From assembly GCA_002344055.1 (NCBI GenBank), contig DDTH01000006.1:124001-188000 (forward strand): a stretch of 64,000 nucleotides of DNA, given 5' to 3'. The position numbers and the translations under genes were made by a program. Below the pieces are notes generated by a model, which was not told the origin of the DNA, ran no database searches, and saw only the letters and a program-made list of their open reading frames with translations. This stretch comes from Sphingomonadales bacterium UBA2369 (GTDB lineage: Bacteria; Pseudomonadota; Alphaproteobacteria; Sphingomonadales; Sphingomonadaceae). Numbering within the stretch: position 1 is the stretch's first letter; each line of letters starts with the position of its first letter. This document shows positions 9,806 to 20,700 of the stretch, piece after piece.

Positions 9806-12800
9806 TGGCCAGCGTCGCGGATACGGGCGATCAGGCCCCGCCATCGCCGCCTCCGCCGCCGGAGGTGATTGTCGTCCGCCGCAGCCCGTGGCGGCGGGTG
9901 GCGAAATGGACCGGGATTGTCGCCGGCGTGCTGCTGGCGGCGATCATCGCATTCCTGCTCTGGCTGAACAGCGATTCCGGCCGCCGCTTCATCGTCAATC
10001 AGATCAACGGCCTGGAAATGGCATCGGGCCTGAAGGTCAACATCGACCGGATCGACGGTTCGATCTGGGGCGAGATGACCATCCACGGTTTGACCCTGGC
10101 CGATCCCGAAGGCGTATTCTTCGCCGCCGACACGGCGGAGGTGAATTACAGCCCGCTGTCCTACCTGCGCCGCAGCCAGATCGAGATTCATTCGCTGGTC
10201 GTGCCGAGCGCGCGGCTGTCGCGGCTGCCGGCCTTGCGCACGACCGATCCGAATGCGCCGCTCATCCCGGACGTATTGCTCGATCTCGACTCGGTCCGGA
10301 TCGACCGGCTGCAGATCGATCCGGCGGTGACAGGTCAGGCGCATGCCCTGCGGATCGCCGGCAACGTGCACCTCGCCGAGAGCGCGGTCCGCACCGACCT
10401 CGATATTTCCGCCTTGGTCGAGGAGGGACTGGCCGGCGGCGACCGGCTGACGGCCCGGCTCGACGCCGCGCCGGAGCAGGACCGGCTCGGCATAGAATTG
10501 TCCGTGGACGCGCCAGCGAACGGCTTCGTCGCCAGCATGACCGGCATCGAAAAGCGCCTGCGCACAGAGATTCGCGGGCGCGGCGACTGGCGGAACTGGG
10601 CGGGGCGCCTGAATGCCGCACTGGACGATGACGGCTTCGCCGATCTGGCGATTCAGGCGCAGGACGGCCGCTTTACGGTGAGCGGCCCAACCCGGCCGGA
10701 TCTGTTCGTCACCGGTCCCGCGCAGCGGCTGACCGGACCCTATGTCCAGCTCAATTTCGGCGGCACCTGGAACGAGCGGCGGATCGAGGGAATAGACCTC
10801 AACCTGAACAGCCGGGCGCTGGCGATCGTCGCGGAAGGCGCGGTCGATCTCGGCCAGAGCCAGTATCGGGACCTCGCCATCGGCGCGCGGCTGCTGCAAC
10901 CCGGCGCGATCGCCCCGAACCTGTCGGGCCGCGACGTGCGTCTCGCGCTCGTTCTCAACGGCGCGATATCCACGCCCGCGGTCGCCTATGAAATGTCCGC
11001 CCAGTCGATCGGCATTGCCGCCCGGACGCTGGAGAATTTCCGCGCGAGCGGCGCGGCGCGGGTCGATGCGGACCGCATCGTGGTGCCGGTCGCCGCGACC
11101 ATGAGCCGCATCACCGGACTGCCGGATGCGGTGGGCGGCCTGCTCACCAATGTGCGGATCAACGGCGATCTGCTGATCGAGGGGACGAACCTCCTTTCCG
11201 ACAATTTGCGCGTCCGTTCCGACCGCGCCGACGCTGTGCTGGCCATCGCCTTCGATCTTTCCCGGGGCACTTACAATGTCGGCATCCAGGGGCGGGTTAG
11301 CGACTATCTCGTCCAGTCGATCGGCGTGTTCGACATTTCGAGCGATTTCGACCTTGTCGGCCGGGCCGACGGCTTCGGCCTGCAGGGCCGGGTTTCGGTC
11401 CGCACGCGCCGCATCTTCAACCAGAGCGCACTCGATCTGCTCGGCGGGATGGCGACCGCCACCGCGACGATCGCGATGGGCGGCAATGGCGATATCCGCA
11501 TCGGCGACGTGCGGCTTACCGCGCCGCAGCTCAGAATCACCGACGGCGGCGGCGTCTATTATCCGGACGGACGGATCGCGCTGCAGCTGCGCGGCAACAG
11601 CAATCGCTATGGCGATATCGCGGTACAGGTCGGCGGGACGATCAGCGCCCCGAGAGTCGAGCTTTCGATCGCAGAGGCCGGTTTCGGCGTCGGTTTGCGG
11701 GCGATCACCGCGAACATCGTCGCCACGGCGCAGGGCTATCAGGTCAATGCGACCGGCCAATCCAATTACGGCCCGTTCGAAGCGGACGTGCTGATCCTCG
11801 CCCGCGCCGGGCCGCTGACCGTGCAGGTCAACCGGCTGCTGTTCGCCGGCGTGACCTTCGCGGGGCAGATCCAGCAGACCGCCGCCGGGCCGTTCGCGGG
11901 TTCGCTGACCGCCTCCGGACGCGGCATCGATGGAACGATCCAGCTTGCCGCCGCGGGACCGCGCCAGCGGATCGAGGTGGACGCGACGGCGCAGGGCGCG
12001 GTGATTCCCAGCACCGTCGAAGGCGTCGGCGACATCAGTATCGAACGCGGCATCATCGACGTGGCGATCACATTGCCGACCACGGGCGATCCTTTCGCCA
12101 TTTATGAGGCGAACGGCGACGTGCAGGTTGCCAACCTGCGCGCCGGGACCTTCGCGCTGAGCCGCGCGCGGGCGAACATCAATTATGCGGGCAATAGCGG
12201 CAATGCCCGGTTCGTCGCGACCGGCTCCAGCGGTGTGCCATTCGACCTTGCCGGCAATGCCGATCTGGGTTCCGAACGCATCCGGCTCGCGCTTCAGGGA
12301 ACCGCGAACAACATTCCCTTCCGCTTTGCCGAACCGGCGGTGATCGAGCAGGTCGACAGCGCCTGGCTGCTGCGCCCGGTCAACGTTCAGCTGGAGGGCG
12401 GACGCGGTTCGATGCGGCTGGCCGGGCGGTTCGGCGACGGGCTGATCGTGCAGGCCCGGCTCGACGCCTTCGACATCGCCATTGCGAACACGATCAGCCC
12501 GGGCCTCGGCCTCGGTGGCGAAGCGACCGGCAGTCTCGATTTCTATCTGCCCGCCGACGGCGCCTTCCCGCGCGCCGAGGCACGGCTGAACATCCGCAAT
12601 TTCACCCGCACCGGCATCGCCGTACGCTCCGTGCCGGTGGATGTGTCGCTGACCGGCGCGCTGCGACCCGAAGGCGGCTCGCTCGCCTCCGTCTTCCGGC
12701 AGGGCGGCAACGTGATCGGCCGCATGCAGGCGACGCTGACGCCCCTGCCCGCGGGTACCGGGAGCTGGACCGAACGACTGCAGGCGGCGCCCCTGGGCGG

Positions 12801-14097
12801 CGGGATCCGTTACAATGGCCCCGCCAGTGTGTTGACCTCGCTTGCCGGCGTGACCGGACAGCAATTGCAGGGTCCCATTGCGGTCGGCGCCGACTTTACC
12901 GGCCGCGTAAACAATCCGCAGTTCAGCGGCATCGTCCGTGCCGAAAACGTCACTTACACCAACGAGACCTACGGCACGCGCATCACCAACCTGGCGCTGG
13001 ACGGCCGCTTCAACGGGCCGGAATTGCAAATCAATTCGCTCACCGGCCGCGCCGGCGAAGGCACGATCCGGGCGAGCGGCGCGATCGGCCTGTCGAGCGC
13101 GGCGGGCTGGCCGATCACACTCGACGTGCGGCTGGACAATGCCCGGCTCGCGCGCAGCGAGGATATTAGCGCGACCGCGACCGGCGACATCCAGGTCCGC
13201 AATCTGGCCAATGAGCGTGCGATCGTGCGCGGGCGGCTGGAGCTGGGAGAGATACGCTACCAGATCGTCCGGCAGGGCGGCGCGCAGGTCGTGAACCTCA
13301 GTGGCATCCGCCGCCGCGGCGAGCCGCTCGTGCAGCCGGGCCAGCAGCAGCAACAGGCCACCGCGGTGCCGAGCGCCTGGCGGCTGGAACTCGACCTGGT
13401 CGCCGACAATCGCGTCTTCGTCTCCGGCATGGGCCTCGAATCCGAATGGGGCGCGAATTTGCAGATCCGCGGCACCACCGCGACACCAATCCTGACCGGC
13501 ACGATCGATCTGGTGCGCGGCACATTGGGCTTCGCCGGGCGACGCTTCATCCTCGACGACCGCTCCAACATCTCCTTCCCGCGGCGCGGCGACGGCATCA
13601 TCAACCCGCAGATCGAGATTACCGCGACCAGCGAGATTGACGACGTGAACGTGTCGGTGGTGGTCGAAGGCTCGGCGGGCAATCCGCGGATCAGCTTCGC
13701 GGCGAACCCCGATTTGCCACAGGACGAGATTGTCAGCCGCATCCTGTTCGGCAGCTCCGTCTCCGAAATCTCGGCGATTCAGGCGATCCAGCTGGCGGCT
13801 TCTCTGAACTCGCTGCGCGGCGGCAGCGGCGGCCTCGACCCTCTGGGCTCGCTGCAGCGCGCCGCCGGCATCGACCGCCTGCGTATCCTGGGCGAGGACG
13901 ACACGACCGGGCGCGGCACAGCCGTCGCCGCCGGCTTCTATCTGAGCGACGACATCTACATCGAGATCATCACCGATGCGGAAGGCTTCACCGCCACGCA
14001 GCTGGAAATCTCGCTGTCGCCGACGCTCAGCATCCTCTCGCAATTCGGCACGACCACGGGGACGAACGTGAACCTGCGCTATTCGCGGGATTACTAG
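9805..14097 (+). CDS. tamB: Translocation and assembly module protein TamB (AsmA-like)
   Basis: 1430 residues. The start ATG at 9805 overlaps the tamA stop. A short Pro-rich cytoplasmic tail (SPPPPPE) precedes one inner-membrane helix (~residues 33-52, GIVAGVLLAAIIAFLLWL). Then comes the NxINGxxxxxGxxVxIxxIDG signature of TamB N-termini, a very long beta-rich periplasmic part, and the C-terminal DUF490/TamB domain with LPQDEIVSRILFG (the conserved DEIxSRLLFG-like motif), ending in Tyr. It spans the periplasm and partners TamA. It ends head-to-head with moaA, the two stops sharing one CTAG. Confidence 0.93.
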   Translation: MASVADTGDQAPPSPPPPPEVIVVRRSPWRRVAKWTGIVAGVLLAAIIAFLLWLNSDSGRRFIVNQINGLEMASGLKVNIDRIDGSIWGEMTIHGLTLADPEGVFFAADTAEVNYSPLSYLRRSQIEIHSLVVPSARLSRLPALRTTDPNAPLIPDVLLDLDSVRIDRLQIDPAVTGQAHALRIAGNVHLAESAVRTDLDISALVEEGLAGGDRLTARLDAAPEQDRLGIELSVDAPANGFVASMTGIEKRLRTEIRGRGDWRNWAGRLNAALDDDGFADLAIQAQDGRFTVSGPTRPDLFVTGPAQRLTGPYVQLNFGGTWNERRIEGIDLNLNSRALAIVAEGAVDLGQSQYRDLAIGARLLQPGAIAPNLSGRDVRLALVLNGAISTPAVAYEMSAQSIGIAARTLENFRASGAARVDADRIVVPVAATMSRITGLPDAVGGLLTNVRINGDLLIEGTNLLSDNLRVRSDRADAVLAIAFDLSRGTYNVGIQGRVSDYLVQSIGVFDISSDFDLVGRADGFGLQGRVSVRTRRIFNQSALDLLGGMATATATIAMGGNGDIRIGDVRLTAPQLRITDGGGVYYPDGRIALQLRGNSNRYGDIAVQVGGTISAPRVELSIAEAGFGVGLRAITANIVATAQGYQVNATGQSNYGPFEADVLILARAGPLTVQVNRLLFAGVTFAGQIQQTAAGPFAGSLTASGRGIDGTIQLAAAGPRQRIEVDATAQGAVIPSTVEGVGDISIERGIIDVAITLPTTGDPFAIYEANGDVQVANLRAGTFALSRARANINYAGNSGNARFVATGSSGVPFDLAGNADLGSERIRLALQGTANNIPFRFAEPAVIEQVDSAWLLRPVNVQLEGGRGSMRLAGRFGDGLIVQARLDAFDIAIANTISPGLGLGGEATGSLDFYLPADGAFPRAEARLNIRNFTRTGIAVRSVPVDVSLTGALRPEGGSLASVFRQGGNVIGRMQATLTPLPAGTGSWTERLQAAPLGGGIRYNGPASVLTSLAGVTGQQLQGPIAVGADFTGRVNNPQFSGIVRAENVTYTNETYGTRITNLALDGRFNGPELQINSLTGRAGEGTIRASGAIGLSSAAGWPITLDVRLDNARLARSEDISATATGDIQVRNLANERAIVRGRLELGEIRYQIVRQGGAQVVNLSGIRRRGEPLVQPGQQQQQATAVPSAWRLELDLVADNRVFVSGMGLESEWGANLQIRGTTATPILTGTIDLVRGTLGFAGRRFILDDRSNISFPRRGDGIINPQIEITATSEIDDVNVSVVVEGSAGNPRISFAANPDLPQDEIVSRILFGSSVSEISAIQAIQLAASLNSLRGGSGGLDPLGSLQRAAGIDRLRILGEDDTTGRGTAVAAGFYLSDDIYIEIITDAEGFTATQLEISLSPTLSILSQFGTTTGTNVNLRYSRDY

Positions 14098-15101
14098 CCG
14101 CCGGTGACGCTCATGTGCCGCGCCACGGCGGGCGAGGGGCGGGCGATATCGAAATCGTGGGCCTGCGGCTTGGCGGCGAGCGCCTGGTCGAGCGCGGTCT
14201 GCACCGCCGCCTGATCGCCCGCGCGCAGCGGGTCGCGCAACTCCACCTTCCGCGCGTGGCCGAGGCAGGGATAGAGCGTCCCCGTCGCAGTCACCCTGAC
14301 CCGGTTGCACGTCGCGCAGAAATTCCTGGTGAGCGGGGTAATGAAGCCGATCCGCCCGCCCGTCTCCGCGACATCGAAGTAACGCGACGGCCCCCCGGTG
14401 CGATGCGCGCTGGGGGTCAGGGTGAAGCGCTTCTCCAGCGCCGCGCGCACCTCCGGCAACGGCAGGTAGCGGTCTGTCCGGTCCTCTTCGACCAACCCCA
14501 GCGGCATCGTCTCGATCAGGCTGAGATCGAACCCGCGCGCGCCGCACCAGACGAGCATGTCGGCGATCTCGTCCTCGTTCAGCCCCTTCAACGCGACCAT
14601 ATTGATCTTCACGCGCAAGCCTGCCGCCACGGCCGCGTCGATGCCATCGAGCACCCGCGCCAGATCCCCGCCACGCGTGATTGCGCGGAAACGCTCCGGG
14701 TCGCGGCTGTCGAGGCTGACGTTGATCCGCTGCACGCCCGCATCAGCCAGCGCCTCCGCCGCGCCGGCGAGCCGGGTGCCATTCGTCGTAAGGGTCAGCT
14801 CGTCCAGACCGCGCCCGAGCCAAGCACCCAGACGACCGACCAGATCGAGCACACCCGGCCGCACCAAAGGCTCGCCGCCGGTCAAGCGGATGCGCCGCAC
14901 GCCGCTCCCGATCAGAATTCCGCCCAGCTCCGCCAATTCGTCGATGCTCAGCAAATCGGCGCGCGGCAGGAAGCGCATCCGTTCCGGCATGCAATAGACG
15001 CAGCGCAGGTCGCAGCGGTCGGTGACCGACAGCCGCACATAATCGATCCGCCGGCCGAAGCCGTCGATCAGGGCCGGAGTGTCGAACAGCGCCGTCGCCA
15101 T
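14094..15101 (-). CDS. moaA: GTP 3',8-cyclase MoaA (molybdenum cofactor synthesis)
   Basis: 335 residues, usual family length. A radical-SAM enzyme that converts GTP to 3',8-cyclo-GTP, the first step of molybdopterin synthesis. The N-terminal cluster motif C30-x3-C34-x2-C37 (CDLRCVYC) binds the SAM [4Fe-4S] cluster. The C-terminal cluster motif C262-x2-C265-x13-C279 (FCATCNRV, YPCLGH) is complete. The LTGGEPLVR motif is present, and the protein ends with the conserved Gly-Gly tail. No other moa gene is adjacent. The stop codon lies in a CTAG shared with tamB on the other strand. Confidence 0.97.
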   Translation of the reverse strand: MATALFDTPALIDGFGRRIDYVRLSVTDRCDLRCVYCMPERMRFLPRADLLSIDELAELGGILIGSGVRRIRLTGGEPLVRPGVLDLVGRLGAWLGRGLDELTLTTNGTRLAGAAEALADAGVQRINVSLDSRDPERFRAITRGGDLARVLDGIDAAVAAGLRVKINMVALKGLNEDEIADMLVWCGARGFDLSLIETMPLGLVEEDRTDRYLPLPEVRAALEKRFTLTPSAHRTGGPSRYFDVAETGGRIGFITPLTRNFCATCNRVRVTATGTLYPCLGHARKVELRDPLRAGDQAAVQTALDQALAAKPQAHDFDIARPSPAVARHMSVTGG

Positions 15102-15205
15102 CGGCGCAGCCTATGCGCGGACCGGTGGCGCGGCAATGGCGGCCGGCGCGTGGAATCCGCACCGGTCCTGTTTCCGCCCCTTCGACATTCCCCTATCATC
15201 GGCCC

Positions 15206-16402
15206 ATGCAGCGCCTTTTCCTGTTGGCGATCTTCGCCCTCGCCGCCTGTCGGACGCCGATGACCTCTTCACTTCCCGCGCCGCCGCCGGAGACCGCTTA
15301 CACGTGGGCGACGTTCGATGCGCAGCGCGTCAGGGATGAAGGCGCCGCGGGCATTGCCGACCGCCGCACCGGACGCGCGGTGACAACCGCCGATCCGGCG
15401 CGCATCGCCTCGGTCTCCAAGCTGATCGTCGCATTGGGCGTCATGCGGCTCGTCGAGGAAGGTCGGATCGACCTGGACGCAGATGTCTCGGACTCGCTGG
15501 GCTGGCGGCTCCGCAATCCTGCCTTTCCGGACACGCCGATCACCCTGCGCATGCTGCTCTCCCACACCTCCAGCCTACAGGACGCTGGCGAGGCCTATGT
15601 GATCCCGCTGGGCGGCAGCCTGCGCGACGGGATCGAGGGCAATCCGGTGTTCGACACCAGCCACGCGCCGGGCACCTATTTCCGCTACGCCAACATCAAT
15701 TTCCCGGCGATCGGATCGGTGCTGGAGAAGGCCACCGGCGAGCGTTTCGACCGGCTGATCCACCGTACCGCGATCGCGCCACTGGGTCTCGACGCCTGCT
15801 TCAACTGGACGATGTGCAGCGATGCCAAGGTCGCGCGCGCGGTCACGCTCTACCGCGCCAATGGCGATATCGCGCTCGACGATCTGCAGGGCGTACGGCA
15901 ACCCTGCCCGGTCTTCCGGCGCGGTGACGCTTGCGACCTCGACGCCTACCGCCTCGGCGACAATGGCGCGCTCTTCTCCCCGCAAGGCGGCATGCGCGCG
16001 TCGGTCCGCGATCTGGCGGTGATCGGCCGGATGCTGCTCAACCGGGGACGGCACGAAGGGCGGACCTATCTGAGCGAAGCCGGCGTCGACGCGATCCTTC
16101 GTCCGGCCTGGACCTTCAACGGATCGAATGGCGATACGAGCGGCGGCATTTACTGCGCCTATGGCCTCGCCGCGCAGACGCTGATGCACCGTATTCCCGG
16201 CTGCAATGACGATCTGTTCGCCGGGCGCCGCGTCGTCGGCCATGCGGGAGAGGCGTATAATCTGCGCTCGGGCCTGTGGATCGATCCGGCGCGCGGGATC
16301 GGCATCGCCTATTTCGCGGCCAACAATCCGGCCGAACCGGGTCCGTCTCGCAGCGCCTACAGCGCGATCGAGGAATGGCTGGCGGCGAAGCTCAGCGACT
16401 GA
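15206..16402 (+). CDS. Lipoprotein serine hydrolase, beta-lactamase (class C) family
   Basis: 398 residues from ATG 15206; this start places a lipoprotein signal peptide at the N-terminus with lipobox LAAC (Cys15), so the protein is probably periplasmic and membrane-anchored. Penicillin-recognising motifs are visible: S-x-x-K in ASVSKLI, a Y-x-N motif in RYANINF, and an HxG in VVGHAGEAYN near the C-terminus replacing KTG, as in class C-like esterases and peptidases. An LLSHTSSL segment is typical of the family. The likely substrate is a peptide or ester; beta-lactam hydrolysis cannot be inferred. The 3' end overlaps lysA convergently by 11 bases. Confidence 0.85.
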   Translation: MQRLFLLAIFALAACRTPMTSSLPAPPPETAYTWATFDAQRVRDEGAAGIADRRTGRAVTTADPARIASVSKLIVALGVMRLVEEGRIDLDADVSDSLGWRLRNPAFPDTPITLRMLLSHTSSLQDAGEAYVIPLGGSLRDGIEGNPVFDTSHAPGTYFRYANINFPAIGSVLEKATGERFDRLIHRTAIAPLGLDACFNWTMCSDAKVARAVTLYRANGDIALDDLQGVRQPCPVFRRGDACDLDAYRLGDNGALFSPQGGMRASVRDLAVIGRMLLNRGRHEGRTYLSEAGVDAILRPAWTFNGSNGDTSGGIYCAYGLAAQTLMHRIPGCNDDLFAGRRVVGHAGEAYNLRSGLWIDPARGIGIAYFAANNPAEPGPSRSAYSAIEEWLAAKLSD

Positions 16403-17666
16403 GCCACTCGGGCACCTGCTCCTCGGCCAGGTAGGATTCGAGATCGCGGCGCGGCCGGATCACCGCCCATTTGTCACCGTCTACCAGCACCTCGGGCGCG
16501 AGCGGACGGCTGTTATAGGTGCCCGCCATCGTCGCGGCATAAGCTCCGGCGGTGCGGATGACGGCAAGGTCGCCCGCCGCGAGCCGCCCCATCTCCCGCC
16601 CGAAGGCGAAGGTATCTCCCGTCTCACAGACCGGCCCGACCACGTCGGCGACCATCTGTTCGCCATCGGGGGTCACCGGCTCGATCGCGTGCCAGGCATC
16701 GTACAGGCTCGGCCGCAGCAGATCGTTCATGCCTGCATCGAGGATGACGAAACGCGCCTCCCCGCTTTCCTTCACGCGGATCACTTCGGTCAGCAGCACG
16801 CCGGCATTGCCGACGATCAGCCGCCCGGGTTCGAAGATCAGTCGCACGTCCCAGCCCTGCGTCGCGCGGGCGACCATCGCGCCATAGTCCGCGATGCTGG
16901 GCGGCGGCGGCAGTGACGGATCATAATGCAGGCCAAGTCCACCGCCGAGATCGGCGGTGCTGATCTGATGCCCCTCGGAACGCAATCGCGCGATCATCTC
17001 GCCGAGCCGCCCGAACGCCTGCTCCAGCGGGGCGAGGCTGGTGAGCTGGCTGCCGATGTGAACGGCAAGACCTTTCAGCTCCAGCCCCGGTAGATCGCGC
17101 ACTTTCGCGCAGGCGGCGGGGGCGTCGCCAATCGGGATGCCGAACTTGTTGTGCGCGGCCCCGGTCGAGATTTTCGCGTGGCTGCCGGCCTCGACATCCG
17201 GGTTGATCCGCCAGGCGACTGGCGCGGTGACGCCCATCGCCACCGCCACCTCGGACAGCATTTCCGCCTCGGGCAAGGATTCCAGATTGAATTGTGCCAG
17301 TCCGCCTTCGAGCGCCTGGCGCATCTCGCCGGCCGTCTTGCCGACGCCTGAGAAGACGATCCTGTCGGGCGCAACTCCGGCGGCGCGAGCGCGGGCATAT
17401 TCGCCGCCCGAGACCACGTCCGCGCCCATCCCTGCCGCCGCCAGCGCCGTCAGCACCGCAATATTGGGATTGGCCTTCACCGCGAAGCCGATCAGCGGAT
17501 CGCCGAGCGGTCCCAGCGCAGCGTGCATCGCCCGTGCCTGGGCCCGCATGGCCGCGAGAGAATAGACATAGACGGGCGTGCCGGCCGCCGCGGCGATCGC
17601 CGGCAGGGCCACGCCCTCACAATGGCGAATTCCTTCCCGCACCGGAAACTGATCGGTCACGCGCAC
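16392..17666 (-). CDS. lysA: Diaminopimelate decarboxylase
   Basis: 424 residues, the family length. A PLP enzyme that decarboxylates meso-diaminopimelate to L-lysine in the cytoplasm. The PLP lysine is in FAVKANPN. The HIGSQ motif, the GGGLG phosphate-binding loop, the EPGR motif and the ETGD catalytic motif (the Cys of VCETGD completes the site across the dimer) are all present. The start is GTG at 17666; a second in-frame GTG lies two codons later, and the sequence does not decide between them. Its product uses the same diaminopimelate that enters peptidoglycan stems. Confidence 0.96.
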   Translation of the reverse strand: MRVTDQFPVREGIRHCEGVALPAIAAAAGTPVYVYSLAAMRAQARAMHAALGPLGDPLIGFAVKANPNIAVLTALAAAGMGADVVSGGEYARARAAGVAPDRIVFSGVGKTAGEMRQALEGGLAQFNLESLPEAEMLSEVAVAMGVTAPVAWRINPDVEAGSHAKISTGAAHNKFGIPIGDAPAACAKVRDLPGLELKGLAVHIGSQLTSLAPLEQAFGRLGEMIARLRSEGHQISTADLGGGLGLHYDPSLPPPPSIADYGAMVARATQGWDVRLIFEPGRLIVGNAGVLLTEVIRVKESGEARFVILDAGMNDLLRPSLYDAWHAIEPVTPDGEQMVADVVGPVCETGDTFAFGREMGRLAAGDLAVIRTAGAYAATMAGTYNSRPLAPEVLVDGDKWAVIRPRRDLESYLAEEQVPEWLSR

Positions 17667-17695
17667 TCCTGACGCCCGGTGCCGCGGGCAAAGAA

Positions 17696-17725
17696 AAAGC
17701 CGCGGCCGTCGCCAGCCGCGGCTTT
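17696..17725 (-). terminator. Rho-independent terminator after the TonB receptor
   Basis: A perfect 11-bp inverted repeat (AAAGCCGCGGC, arms 17696-17706 and 17715-17725) with an 8-base loop. Read on the minus strand it is followed by TTCTTT. It lies between the receptor stop and the lysA start and would end transcription of the receptor gene before lysA. Confidence 0.8.
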
Positions 17726-17742
17726 AGGAAAGGGAGCCTCCC

Positions 17743-20700
17743 TTAGAACCTGAACTCGGCAGCCAGCGTGAACGAACGGCCGCGCGGATCCGCGACGCGC
17801 GGCTCCCACGAACTGCCCGCGCCGGTGTTGCTGTCATAGGTGATCGCGAAGGGCGGATCTTCGTCGAACAGGTTGCGGACACCCGCGGTCAGCGTGAGTC
17901 CCTCGATCAGGCCGGTATAGCTGATCGAGAAATTGTAGGTGACATAGTCTTCCACGGCCCGGTTGTAGTCCGGACGAGTGGCCGAGGCCGGCAGCGCGAA
18001 GTTCGCATAGCCGTTCCGGAACAACTGCGTCAGCGTGATGCTCCAATTCTCATCGCGCCAGTTGATGAAGGCGTTGTGCTTCCACTTCAGGCCAAGGTCG
18101 CCGGTGAAGGTGAAGATGCCGATCAGATCGCGATAGGGCAGGTTCGGCAGCAGCTTCTCGCGCTTGTCGAGGAGCAGCGTGCCGTCCATCCCGCCGTTCA
18201 GCGTTCCGCCGAACAGATCGGCCGAACCGCGCAGGCTGAAATCGATACCCGCCGTCCGGCGCGAGCCGAAGTTGCCGGTGCGCAGATCGACCTGGGTGAT
18301 GATGCCGTTGGTGCGGGTGATCCGGTCCGGGAAGGCGGCGATGTTCGCCAGCAGCTGCGGAATGGTGATCGAGCCGATCGTGTTGTCCACCGCAATCTGC
18401 CAGTAATCGGCCGAGAGGCTCAGGCGCGCGAGCGGCTGGATCACCACGCCCACCGTGAACTGCTCGGAATTTTCCGGCTGGAGCGTCAGGTTGCCGCCGC
18501 TCAGCGATTCAGGCGTGATCGGCGCGCAGCCCGGCTGCGGGCCGGTCGTATTCCCGGTCGGGCACAAGGTCGGATCGACCAGCGTATTGCCCGGATTGGG
18601 CGAGATCGTCGTGCCGTTGAAAATCTGGTTGAAGGTCGGGACACGGAAGCCCGTGCCGTACGAACCGCGGAACATGATCGGGTCGCCCGGCCGGAAGCGG
18701 AACGACACTTTCGGGTTGGTGGTGCTGCCGAAGCCCGAATATTCGTCGATCCGGGCCGCGGCGATGATGTCGAGGCTCGGCAGGATCGGGAACAGCGCCT
18801 CGACATAGGCGGCCATCACCGTCCGGTGCTTCGGCGTCAGCGCGTTCACATTGTCGAACGCGACGTTGAAAATGTCCGCCTGGCCACCCGTCGCCGCCGC
18901 CGAGCCGTTAAACTCGTAGCTCTCGCGGCGATAATCGACGCCCGCAGCGAGCTGGACGTCGCGGCCGCCGATCGCGAACAGCGCGCCGGAGATGGACGCG
19001 TCGAACTGCTGGACCTGATAGCGGCCGCCGTAGAGGATCGTGCCCTCGGCCGACACGGCCTCGAGCCCGGCGAGCGCCGCAGCCGACTGCGTCTCGCTGA
19101 ACGGGTTCAGGATGCCCGAATTGATCAGGCCGATAATACCGGGGCCGGCGGCGCCGGGCGCGGTGGGCGCCCGCGGATCGTACCCGCCGACAAGCGCGCC
19201 GGGAATTCCTGCCGTGCTTCCGGCGGATCCGGCGACAGTCGTCGAATAGACGCCGCGGAAATGATAGCCGGAGCCGAGCACCGAGGATGCCTCGCTCTTC
19301 GCATAGGATGCGCCCGCGCGGTAATTCCAGCCCTCCCACAGCGGGCCTTCGAAACCGAGCGCGACGCGGAACGTTTCGGTGTTGGTCTGATATTCACGCG
19401 GTCCGCAGACGGTACAACGCCAGCGGCCGGCGATCGGCAGGCCGTAACGCGCATCCAGCGCGGCGCGCTGCGCGGGGTCCGCGAAGGCGTTGCGAATGGC
19501 GTTGAACACCTCGTTATAAGTGGTCGCCGTGGTCGGGTTGAGCGGGTAGGCCCAGGGCAGGTTCGTGGCGTTGGCCGAATATTGGTTGGCCGAGAATTGC
19601 TTCGAGGAGGTCGCATCCGACCCGGTGACTTCGAGCGTGGCCAGATGGTCGCCGGTGAGCCGCAGCACGCCGCGGGCGAGATAGGTCAGCGTCTCGATCG
19701 GCTGCTGGATCACGGCCGCGCGGCCAGTGTCCCACGAGCAGGCATATTGCGCCGTCGGCACCGCCCACAGCACCTCGTCATAGGCCATGCCGCCGTCGAC
19801 GGAATCGCAGCCCGCGCCGCCCGGCAGGTCGAGCGGGTTGATGCCGCCCGCGGCCCCGTTCGCGCCGTTCGGCAGGGTAAGCGTCAAGCCGGTGAGCAGG
19901 GTGCCGCCCGGGGTCTGGCTGGCGTTCGCGCCGATGTTGAACGCGGTCGCGACCGGGGTACCGCGTGTGTCGATGGAAAGGCCGCGATTGGGCTGGTTGC
20001 CATTGACGAAGTCACGGTCCGAACCGCGCAGGATGCGGTTCCAGCTGTGGGCGACCGCGCCCATGATGTTGAAGCCCTGATCGCCCAGATCGCCATAGCC
20101 GGCGAGCGCCGACACACGATAGATGTTGCCGCCGCCGGCCTCGGTCATGTCGGTAAAGCCGTTCAGGGCGACGCCCTCGAAATCAGTGCGGGTGATGAAG
20201 TTGATCACGCCGCCGATCGCGTCGGTGCCGTAAATGGCCGACGCGCCGTCTTTCAGCACTTCGATCCGCTCGATCGCCGCGAACGGGATCTGGTTCACGT
20301 CGACGGCCGAGCCCTGGAGGCCGTGAGCGGCGACGCGGCGATTGTTCAGCAGCACCAGGGTCGATGAATTGCCTTGGCCGCGCAGGTTGGCGGAGGAGAG
20401 GCCGTTGGTGCCGCGCTGCGCACCCGAGACGACGTCCGCATTGGACGCCAGATTGTCGGCGCCACTGGCGTTCGACGGCAGGAACATCAGCAATTGTTCG
20501 GGGCTGCTGATGCCGTTGCGCTGGATTTCCTCGTTGCGGATGATCTGCAGCGGCAGGGCGCTGTTGTTCGGATCGAGCCGGAGGCGCGATCCGGTCACGA
20601 CCATCGTATTGTCCTGCTGCGCGGGTTCGGCCTGGGGCTGATCCGGCAATGTCGGTTCGGGCTGCGACGTGCCGTCGCTCGCCTGCGCGAAGGCCGCACC

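Noticed and set aside
9754..14547. 1597-codon minus-strand open frame over tamB and moaA
   Set aside because: It is a shadow of tamB, lacks any domain and has the Asp/Arg/Gly composition of antisense high-GC DNA.
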